Below, one piece after another: positions 58,661-64,000 of a DNA stretch of 64,000 nt. The translations under genes were made by a program, and so were the position numbers. Where the stretch lies: contig NZ_VAWG01000003.1 of assembly GCF_005869875.1 (NCBI RefSeq), positions 186,001 to 250,000 on the forward strand. Direction: 5' to 3'. Positions within the stretch are counted from its first letter, which is position 1. Each line of letters begins with the position of its first letter. Under the pieces are notes generated by a model. That model did not search any database, had not been told where the DNA came from, and worked only from the letters and a program-made list of their open reading frames with translations. The DNA comes from Paenibacillus pinistramenti. Its GTDB lineage: Bacteria > Bacillota > Bacilli > Paenibacillales > Paenibacillaceae.

Positions 58661-59113
58661 TCAAGTAGCCACGCCCAGACTTTGGATAAACATCACCCCA
58701 AACTCCCGGCATAATCCTTTCTCTTCCTGGTTCGGCCCGTATTCGATCTTCAAGCTTGGCTGTGCAAGGACAGCGCCCAGCTCCTCCAGCTTGCTCTCCA
58801 GCTGGTCCACCGCCCCGCAATAAATCCTGTAGCCGGTATCCCCGCTTCCAAATGCCGCGGCCGTCCTGCCTTTCAAGTCGAGCTCTTCCATTTCCTCAAT
58901 AAAATCTATAAATTCATCCGGCAGCTCCCCGTCTCCCCATGTATAAGCGCCAAGCATCAATGCGTCATAATTCAGGAATTCAGCAGCATTGCAGTCCTCC
59001 ACCATCTTTAATACCGCTTCTGAACCCGCAGCTCGTATCCCCTCTGCGATCAGCTCTGCAATTTCCTCCGTATTGCCCGTCAGACTGGCATAAACGATAA
59101 GCACCTTGCTCAC
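58661..59113 (-). CDS. Flavodoxin
   Basis: A 150-residue FMN electron carrier that replaces ferredoxin when iron is short. The phosphate loop is IVYASLTGNTEEIAELIAEGI, and the isoalloxazine-binding loops are GAYTWGDGELPDEF (Trp) and FGSGDTGYRIYCGAV (Tyr). The length is typical of short-chain flavodoxins. The start is GTG 59113 after GGGAGAGG. A strong promoter with a Fur box in its spacer lies directly upstream, a textbook iron-starvation arrangement. Confidence 0.95.
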   Translation of the reverse strand: MSKVLIVYASLTGNTEEIAELIAEGIRAAGSEAVLKMVEDCNAAEFLNYDALMLGAYTWGDGELPDEFIDFIEEMEELDLKGRTAAAFGSGDTGYRIYCGAVDQLESKLEELGAVLAQPSLKIEYGPNQEEKGLCREFGVMFIQSLGVAT

Positions 59114-59152
59114 TTGATTCCTCTCCCTTCAGCAGAGATTATTTCTACCGGG

Positions 59153-59182
59153 ATTATAATTGATAATGATTCTCATTGTCAA
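59153..59182 (-). promoter_or_regulatory. Flavodoxin promoter with Fur box in the spacer
   Basis: On the minus strand TTGACA (59182-59177), an 18-bp spacer and TATAAT (59158-59153): both hexamers are perfect. The plus-strand Fur box GATAATGATTCTCATTGTC (59162-59180) matches the 19-bp consensus at all but about three positions and covers the -35 and spacer. Fe-Fur would block RNA polymerase directly. Confidence 0.88.
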
Positions 59183-59229
59183 TTCGGTTGAGGTCGGCTC
59201 AATCGTTTTATGCAGAAACTGAAACAGCC

Positions 59230-60015
59230 TTACTTCGGAAGCTTGGCCTGAGCCGCATTAAGCGTGGCCGTAATTTTATCCGCCCACGTTCTGATCTTCT
59301 TCTGGGAGGCATGTATCTTGCCAAGCTCGCTGTACATCAAAGTCATTTCTGCCGCAGCAGTTACCGCGTTTCCCTGCTTGACTGCTGCGCGGTAAAGCTT
59401 GTCCGCTGCGGTAATATTTTTGCTCGCTGCCGAAACCAGCTTATTCTCTGCCGTGATCTGCTGCTTCAGCGTCTTGACCGGCAGCAAGGCATCCTGAACC
59501 GTCTTCTTCTTGGCTGCTGCCAGCTTCCTCGCGGATGCCAAAGCTTCTTTCTTCGTTTTGATCTCCAGCTTAGCTGCATCGACAGACGCCTTGAGCTTGT
59601 TGCGCTTCAGATCAAGCAAATCCGCCGTCTTCTTATCCTTATTCTTCCGAGCTGCAGCTGACTGCTTGCCAAGCGAAGCGTATTCCTCAAGCAGCGGTGC
59701 ATACTTCTTCGCCGCAGCCTCCGCCGCGCTCTTCAGCTGGTCGATTTTGGTTTTGTCGATTACTTGTATGCTGGCATTGATCTGCGACAGCTGAGTATTA
59801 TTTTTCTTGTTAATGGCAGTAATCTCGGCTTTCTCCGCTTTGACAATAGCCTCCAATGCGCTGAAGCTGTCGTGAACTGCATCCAGACTCGATAAAGCTG
59901 AACCCCAGCTGTCGGCATAGGCGCGCGGAGTTACGAACCCCAGGCCCACAGCGGCAGCCAGCAGCAAACTGACAAACCTCTTCCTCCACCTGCTATCAGG
60001 CAATTTATAATTCAT
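59230..60015 (-). CDS. Secreted Lys/Ala-rich coiled-coil protein
   Basis: A 261-residue exported protein. ATG 60015 with GAGGAGATG starts a signal peptide (RRFVSLLLAAAVGLGFVTPRAYA-like; the visible core is FVSLLLAAAVGLGF) with an AYA cleavage site. The mature protein is nearly all helix: repeated Lys, Ala and Glu heptads (EAAAKKYAPLLEEYASL, KLEIKTKKEALASARKLAAAKKK, ITAENKLVSAASKNITAADKL). I recognise no domain; a wall-associated or spacer role is likely. It is transcribed from a strong promoter at 60167-60195, and a terminator hairpin lies inside its leader. A longer frame to 60099 has no SD and crosses the hairpin. Confidence 0.8.
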   Translation of the reverse strand: MNYKLPDSRWRKRFVSLLLAAAVGLGFVTPRAYADSWGSALSSLDAVHDSFSALEAIVKAEKAEITAINKKNNTQLSQINASIQVIDKTKIDQLKSAAEAAAKKYAPLLEEYASLGKQSAAARKNKDKKTADLLDLKRNKLKASVDAAKLEIKTKKEALASARKLAAAKKKTVQDALLPVKTLKQQITAENKLVSAASKNITAADKLYRAAVKQGNAVTAAAEMTLMYSELGKIHASQKKIRTWADKITATLNAAQAKLPK

Positions 60016-60093
60016 ATGCTCATCTCCTCTTCTGCTATTTTTCAAAACAGGCTGGTAATATGCCTCTAGCCCTATTCCGGCGCAAACGCAAAA

Positions 60094-60138
60094 AAGCACC
60101 CCGCAAGAAAGGCCTAAAGCCTAACCTGCGGGGTGCTT
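60094..60138 (-). terminator. Intrinsic terminator inside the leader of the coiled-coil gene
   Basis: On the minus strand AAGCACCCCGCA pairs perfectly with TGCGGGGTGCTT and is followed by TTTTTTGCG. It begins about 22 bases after the predicted start point and 80 bases before the start codon of the gene. The leader 5' end (TCAAAACAGG) can pair with CCTGTTTTGA beyond the hairpin. Confidence 0.87.
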
Positions 60139-60166
60139 CTCCCGCTAACCTGTTTTGATTTCTTTT

Positions 60167-60195
60167 ACTATAATCCTCTCCCTGCACGATGTCAA
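60167..60195 (-). promoter_or_regulatory. Strong sigma-A promoter of the coiled-coil gene
   Basis: On the minus strand TTGACA (60195-60190), exactly 17 bp, and TATAGT (60172-60167). Transcription should start near 60160, giving a 145-base leader that contains a terminator. Confidence 0.8.
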
Positions 60196-60232
60196 CCAAA
60201 ACGGGAACATATGTTTTTGCCTAAAATAAATA

Positions 60233-60292
60233 TTGACAAATAAACCTTCACAATTTAAAGTTTTTAATAGTTTATTGATAATGATTATCAAT
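60233..60292 (+). promoter_or_regulatory. Siderophore operon promoter and Fur box
   Basis: TTGACA (60233-60238), 17 bp and TAAAGT (60256-60261) form a possible promoter. The Fur box ATTGATAATGATTATCAAT (60274-60292) is a near-perfect dyad matching the consensus core and lies at the transcription start. It controls the binding-protein and permease genes downstream. Confidence 0.82.
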
Positions 60293-60330
60293 ATCAAAAA
60301 AAATAGAAAATTCGAAAGGGAGATTCATTA

Positions 60331-61314
60331 ATGAAAAAGCTCGTTCTGCCGTTATTATTTCTTATCTCGCTCACTTTAAGCGCCTGCGGCAACAATCAAA
60401 ACAACAGCGCAAACAGCTCTGCGCCAAGCGCCAGCTCGGAAGCAGCAAGCTCAGCAAACGCGAGTTCCAGCGCTAATACATCTGCAAGTGAAAGCGACTC
60501 CGGCACCATCACCTATCAATCAGAAACGGGACCTATTGAGCTTCCTGCTCATCCTCAGCGTGTCATTGCCCTTGCAGGTTATGCAGGCAATCTCCTGGGT
60601 CTTGACGTACCTCTCGTTGGCGTGGATTCCTGGACGAAATCCGACCCTAATTTTCAGGAACAGCTGAAAGACATCCCTGAAGTGTCCGAAGACAATCTGG
60701 AGAAAATCATTGAACTGAAACCGGATTTGATTATAACCTCTTCTGATTCCAAGAACCTCGACAAAATGAAGCAGATTGCTCCGGTCGTGGCCTATACATA
60801 CAACAAGGTGGATTATCTCAATCAAATTCTGGAAATCGGCAAAGCCGTGAACCAGGAGCAGAAGGCTGCAGACTGGATCGCCGACTTCAAAGAACGCGCC
60901 AAACAGACAGGCGATGATATCAAAGCGAAAATCGGCGAAGACAAGACGGTAACCGTCATGGAAGGCGACTCCAAGCAGCTCTACATATTCGGCGACGCAT
61001 GGGGACGCGCAACGGAGATCATCTACCAGGCAATGGGCCTGAAAATGCCGGATAAGGTCAAAGAAATGACCGCCAAGGACGGTTACTACAGCCTGTCTAT
61101 GGAAGTATTGCCTGACTATATTGGCGACTACCTTATTTTTAGTAAAGACTTCAGCGGCGACAATTCGTTCCAGTCCACAGATACTTACAAGAACATTCCG
61201 GCTGTCAAAAATAATCATGTGTTTGAAGTCGAAGCCAAAGCCTTCTATTTCAACGACATGCTGTCGCTTGATTACCAGCTTGACTTCCTCAAGAAGTCTT
61301 TCCTGGGCAGCTAA
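60331..61314 (+). CDS. Siderophore ABC transporter substrate-binding lipoprotein
   Basis: A 327-residue class III (periplasmic-binding-like) protein. The lipoprotein signal ends in SLTLSACG, followed by a 40-residue Ser/Ala/Asn linker. The binding core starts at ETGPIELPAHPQRVIALAGYAGNLLGLDVPLVGVD, with EKIIELKPDLIITSS and AFYFNDMLSLDYQLDFL later, like YfiY/FeuA-type iron-siderophore proteins. The ligand is most likely a carboxylate or hydroxamate siderophore but is not determined. A Fur box precedes it and two FecCD permease genes follow, so it is the lead gene of a Fur-controlled uptake operon. Confidence 0.94.
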   Translation: MKKLVLPLLFLISLTLSACGNNQNNSANSSAPSASSEAASSANASSSANTSASESDSGTITYQSETGPIELPAHPQRVIALAGYAGNLLGLDVPLVGVDSWTKSDPNFQEQLKDIPEVSEDNLEKIIELKPDLIITSSDSKNLDKMKQIAPVVAYTYNKVDYLNQILEIGKAVNQEQKAADWIADFKERAKQTGDDIKAKIGEDKTVTVMEGDSKQLYIFGDAWGRATEIIYQAMGLKMPDKVKEMTAKDGYYSLSMEVLPDYIGDYLIFSKDFSGDNSFQSTDTYKNIPAVKNNHVFEVEAKAFYFNDMLSLDYQLDFLKKSFLGS

Positions 61315-61393
61315 TTCATCCATCCATTCACTGAAGAAGGGCTCCTCACGGAGTTCTTTCTTCTATCATTTTATAAGGAACTGATGAGCGAAT

Positions 61394-62422
61394 ATGAAAA
61401 CTCAACCCACAGCCCTAACCGGTTCAAACCGTTCGCGCGCGTTTGGGCTAAAGCTTCTGCTTAGTCTTGTGCTCTTTGCCGTCATGTTCGCCGCAGCCAT
61501 CATGATCGGTGCTAAGAATATCGCCCTGCAGGAGGTCTGGAGCGCGATTGTTGATCCCGGGGCACAAGGGGAAAATATCTCCATTATCCGCGATATCCGG
61601 CTGCCGCGTGAGGTTGGCGCTGTCCTCGTCGGTTCAGCTCTGGCGATCTCCGGAGCAATCATGCAGGGTCTGACGCGGAATCCGCTCGCTGACCCCGGTC
61701 TGCTCGGGCTGACCGCCGGCGCAAATGCGGCACTGGCCTTCACCTTTGCTTTTATCCCGGCTGCCGGCTACTTCGGCACGATGACAGCGTGCTTTATCGG
61801 CGCGGCCTTTGGCGTGCTGCTGGTATTCGGGCTCGGCTCCCTGAGAAAGCGCGGTCTATCCCCGCTCCGCATGGTGCTGGCCGGTTCGGCGGTCTCCGCT
61901 CTGCTCGCCGCCGTTGCTGACGGCATCAGCCTGATGTTCAAAATCTCCAAAAATGTATCCATGTGGACCTCCGGAGGCCTTGCAGGTGCAACTTGGGGCC
62001 AAATCCAAACCATTGCTCCCGTTATCCTTCTCAGCATTGCTGCTTCGGTCATGCTATCCCGCCAGCTTACCATTCTGAGTCTGAATGAAGAGGCTGCCGT
62101 AGGACTCGGACTAAAGAGCACCCAGGTCAAAATCGCCTTGTATATTCTGATCACGCTGCTCGCCGGCGCTTCTGTAGCATTAGTCGGCAACTTCGCCTTT
62201 ATCGGTCTTATGATTCCGCATATTGTAAGAGCTTTGGTCGGGACGGATTACCGGACGATATTGCCGATCTCCGCCATACTGGGCGCGGTGTTTATGCTGT
62301 TTGCAGATTTGCTAGGACGGATGATCAATGCCCCCTATGAAACGCCGGTGGCGGCCATTATTGCGATTATGGGATTGCCTTTCTTCCTCTTAATCGTGCG
62401 TAAAGGAGTCAAGTCACTCTGA
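61394..62422 (+). CDS. Iron-siderophore ABC transporter permease (FecCD family)
   Basis: A 342-residue inner-membrane permease with about nine to ten helices. Family markers are RLPREVGAVLVGSALAISGAIMQGLTRNPLADPGLLGLTAGA and LSLNEEAAVGLGLKSTQVK, the second containing the cytoplasmic coupling loop, and FIGLMIPHIVRALVGTDYRTILP. It forms a heterodimer with the next gene product. SD AAGGAACTG lies upstream of ATG 61394. The stop overlaps the next start (TGATG). Confidence 0.95.
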   Translation: MKTQPTALTGSNRSRAFGLKLLLSLVLFAVMFAAAIMIGAKNIALQEVWSAIVDPGAQGENISIIRDIRLPREVGAVLVGSALAISGAIMQGLTRNPLADPGLLGLTAGANAALAFTFAFIPAAGYFGTMTACFIGAAFGVLLVFGLGSLRKRGLSPLRMVLAGSAVSALLAAVADGISLMFKISKNVSMWTSGGLAGATWGQIQTIAPVILLSIAASVMLSRQLTILSLNEEAAVGLGLKSTQVKIALYILITLLAGASVALVGNFAFIGLMIPHIVRALVGTDYRTILPISAILGAVFMLFADLLGRMINAPYETPVAAIIAIMGLPFFLLIVRKGVKSL

Positions 62423-63435
62423 TGAACCAACTACAACTTCAACTGCAGCGCAGACAGCAAATCACGTTTGTCGCCCTGCTGCTCCTGACACTGGCTACAA
62501 TCGGAATCGGCATGGGAATTGGCGCTTCCTCCGTTTCTTATGATCGTCTGATTCCGACCCTGCTCGGTCACGGAACCTTCAAGGATGAGTTTGTGCTCTT
62601 CTCCATCCGGCTGCCGCGAATGCTGGTAACTCTTCTGGCCGGCATGGCACTTGCCTTGTCCGGTTCCATTTTGCAGGGAATAACGCGCAATGAGCTTGCC
62701 GATCCCGGCATTGTGGGCATCAACTCGGGCGCCGGCGTTGGCGTTACGGTCTTCTTCCTCTTTGCGCCTATAGATGCCGGAACCTTCGCCTATGTGCTGC
62801 CCCTCGTCGCTTTTGCCGGCGCTTTGGTCACAGCAGTGCTCATCTATTCTTTCTCGTACAGCCGGCAGGAAGGCCTGCAGCCGATGAAGCTGGTGATCAG
62901 CGGTGTCGGTTTCTCCATGGCGATGTCCGGCATCATGATTGTGCTGATCTCCCATTCGGAGCGGACTAAGGTCGACTTTATCTCCAAATGGCTTGCCGGT
63001 AATGTGTGGGGTACGGACTGGCCGTTTATTATCGCTCTGCTGCCCTGGCTGGCCGTGCTTCTCCCTTATACGCTGTATAAGTCCAAGACCTTGAACCTGC
63101 TCGCGCTGAATGAGGAGGTTGCCGTAGGAGCCGGGGTTCATATGCAAAGAGACCGGATTCTGCTGACCCTCTCAGCTGTTGCGCTGGCGGCTTCCGCCGT
63201 CTCCGTTACCGGGGGTATTGCCTTTATCGGCCTTATGGCGCCGCATATCGCCCGGGCATTAGTTGGCCCGAGACATCAGCTGTTCGTTCCGATCTCGTGT
63301 CTGACGGGCGGCTGGCTGCTGCTTCTGGCAGATACAATCGGGCGGAATCTGGCGGACCCGGACGGCATTCCTGCCGGAATCGTCGTGGCTTTTATCGGGG
63401 CGCCTTATTTCCTGTATCTGCTGTTAAAAAGATAA
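62422..63435 (+). CDS. Iron-siderophore ABC transporter permease (FecCD family), second subunit
   Basis: A 337-residue permease paralogous to the previous one: RLPRMLVTLLAGMALALSGSILQGITRNELADPGIVGINSGAGVG, LLALNEEVAVGAGVHMQRD and FIGLMAPHIARALVGPRHQLFVP are the matching family blocks. Its ATG 62422 overlaps the stop of the first permease gene by one base. No ATP-binding subunit gene follows, so the pair must use an ATPase encoded elsewhere, as YusV serves several such transporters in B. subtilis. A terminator closes the operon. Confidence 0.95.
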   Translation: MNQLQLQLQRRQQITFVALLLLTLATIGIGMGIGASSVSYDRLIPTLLGHGTFKDEFVLFSIRLPRMLVTLLAGMALALSGSILQGITRNELADPGIVGINSGAGVGVTVFFLFAPIDAGTFAYVLPLVAFAGALVTAVLIYSFSYSRQEGLQPMKLVISGVGFSMAMSGIMIVLISHSERTKVDFISKWLAGNVWGTDWPFIIALLPWLAVLLPYTLYKSKTLNLLALNEEVAVGAGVHMQRDRILLTLSAVALAASAVSVTGGIAFIGLMAPHIARALVGPRHQLFVPISCLTGGWLLLLADTIGRNLADPDGIPAGIVVAFIGAPYFLYLLLKR

Positions 63436-63499
63436 TTCCCGCACATTCGCTTCACATCTTCCCATCTTCACTTCACATCCGGCAGTGGTGATGCAAATT

Positions 63500-63528
63500 T
63501 TGGATTTATGCTTGGAAGAGAATATAAT
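63500..63528 (+). promoter_or_regulatory. Candidate promoter of the UPF0173 gene
   Basis: TTGGAT (63500-63505), 17 bp and a perfect TATAAT (63523-63528). The operon terminator begins at the very next base, so RNA started here (near 63535) lacks most of the left arm of that hairpin and can pass it. Confidence 0.6.
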
Positions 63529-63574
63529 AAGGGCTGGAGCTGCTGAAGGCGGCTCTCAGCCCTTACTTTTTTTC
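63529..63574 (+). terminator. Terminator of the siderophore operon
   Basis: AAGGGCTG and CAGCCCTT form the outer stem with an imperfect inner stem (GAGCTGCTGAAGGCGGCTCT), followed by ACTTTTTTTC. It sits between the promoter and the start of the next gene. Confidence 0.82.
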
Positions 63575-63604
63575 TCAACGATTTCTGAAGGAGGACAAGC
63601 ACAG

Positions 63605-64000
63605 ATGCAGCTCATTTATCATGGACATTCCACGATTCAATTAAATACCGGCGGCAAATCGCTGATTGTCGATCCGTTTCTCAGCGGTAATCCGCATGCA
63701 GCGGCTAAACCGGAGGATATCAAGACTGATGCCGTACTGCTGACGCATGCCCACGCCGACCATATCCTCGATGCGGCTCCCATTGCCAAGGCCAACAACG
63801 CGCCGGTCATCGCGAACCCGGAGCTGGCGGCTTATATAAGCTGGCAGGGTGTTGAACGTGCAATCGGCATGAACATCGGCGGCACCGTGGATCTCGGCTT
63901 TGCATCCGTTAAGATGATCCATGCCTTTCACAGCTCCGGCATCGTCGACGAAGCCAATAAAACGGTTATTTACGGCGGTATGCCGGCCGGGTTCATTATT
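63605..64000 (+). CDS. UPF0173 metal-dependent hydrolase (5' part only)
   Basis: The first 132 codons of a metallo-beta-lactamase-fold hydrolase; the gene runs past the right edge. It begins MQLIYHGHSTIQLNTGGKSL, with IVDPFLSGNP, and has the metal motif LLTHAHADHILDA (HxHxDH). These are the marks of the UPF0173 group (YtkL in B. subtilis), whose natural substrate is unknown. ATG 63605 follows AAGGAGGACA. The His and Asp metal ligands beyond residue 132 cannot be checked. Confidence 0.92.
   Translation, partial: MQLIYHGHSTIQLNTGGKSLIVDPFLSGNPHAAAKPEDIKTDAVLLTHAHADHILDAAPIAKANNAPVIANPELAAYISWQGVERAIGMNIGGTVDLGFASVKMIHAFHSSGIVDEANKTVIYGGMPAGFII

Overview
The window reads as chromosomal DNA of a spore-forming, moderately GC-rich Firmicute, most probably Paenibacillus. 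The main clues are a block from a YdcC-like lipoprotein through alr, ndoAI/ndoA, tex, a CmpA-like cortex peptide and a SprT-like protein to tRNA genes, which matches the order I recall for the Bacillus subtilis ydcC-alr-ndoAI-ndoA...tex/cmpA/ydcK-trnS region. Three-repeat S-layer homology (SLH) proteins, many TTG/GTG starts with strong Shine-Dalgarno (SD) sequences, and Gram-positive type promoters and terminators agree with this. No rRNA, CRISPR array, prophage or insertion sequence was seen.

Layout. 1-4.2 kb: a minus-strand Tad/Flp pilus operon (CpaE-like, CpaF ATPase, TadB, TadC, start of a Flp1-type pilin that runs off the left edge). 4.4-6.3 kb: small minus-strand genes (DCC oxidoreductase, membrane protein, Cys-rich protein, Ohr). 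6.6-8.0 kb: MntH. 8.1-12.0 kb: five tRNA genes (Leu, Leu, Glu, Ser, Asn) split by two non-tRNA pairs: an XRE regulator divergent from a PAS protein, and a frameshifted DeoR regulator with a HAD phosphatase. 12.0-19.5 kb: the sporulation/cell-wall/toxin-antitoxin block. 19.7-26.6 kb: housekeeping genes (fhs, carboxylesterase, tdk, dGTPase, rhodanese). 26.8-36 kb: a respiratory nitrate reductase operon, narK-PAS, hemerythrin, two unknown small genes, narGHJI. 36.2-41.6 kb: a large SLH-anchored amylopullulanase-type enzyme behind two LacI-type operators. 41.8-52.2 kb: a GGDEF-EAL protein, two chemoreceptors, an SLH protein and a tandem GNAT protein. 52.4-57.9 kb: methyltransferase, pentapeptide-repeat protein, serine hydrolase, and a HtrA-like protease with a copper-amine-oxidase-type N-terminal domain. 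58-63.4 kb: Fur-controlled iron genes (flavodoxin, siderophore binding protein, two permeases). The right edge cuts a UPF0173 hydrolase.

The genes fit a soil or plant-associated facultative anaerobe that attaches through Tad pili and S-layer proteins, degrades starch outside the cell, respires nitrate without oxygen, and switches to flavodoxin and siderophore uptake when iron is short.

The points most worth a second look are: a nitrate transporter fused to a C-terminal PAS domain and sharing its operon with a hemerythrin and two orphan proteins; two separate genes whose 5' leaders put a strong intrinsic terminator just after the promoter, enclosed by an outer helix; a one-base frameshift in a G7 tract of a DeoR regulator; a 19-codon leader ORF before the amylopullulanase; and a conserved tRNA cluster broken up by inserted gene pairs. 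All functional calls rest on reading motifs by eye; no database search was run.
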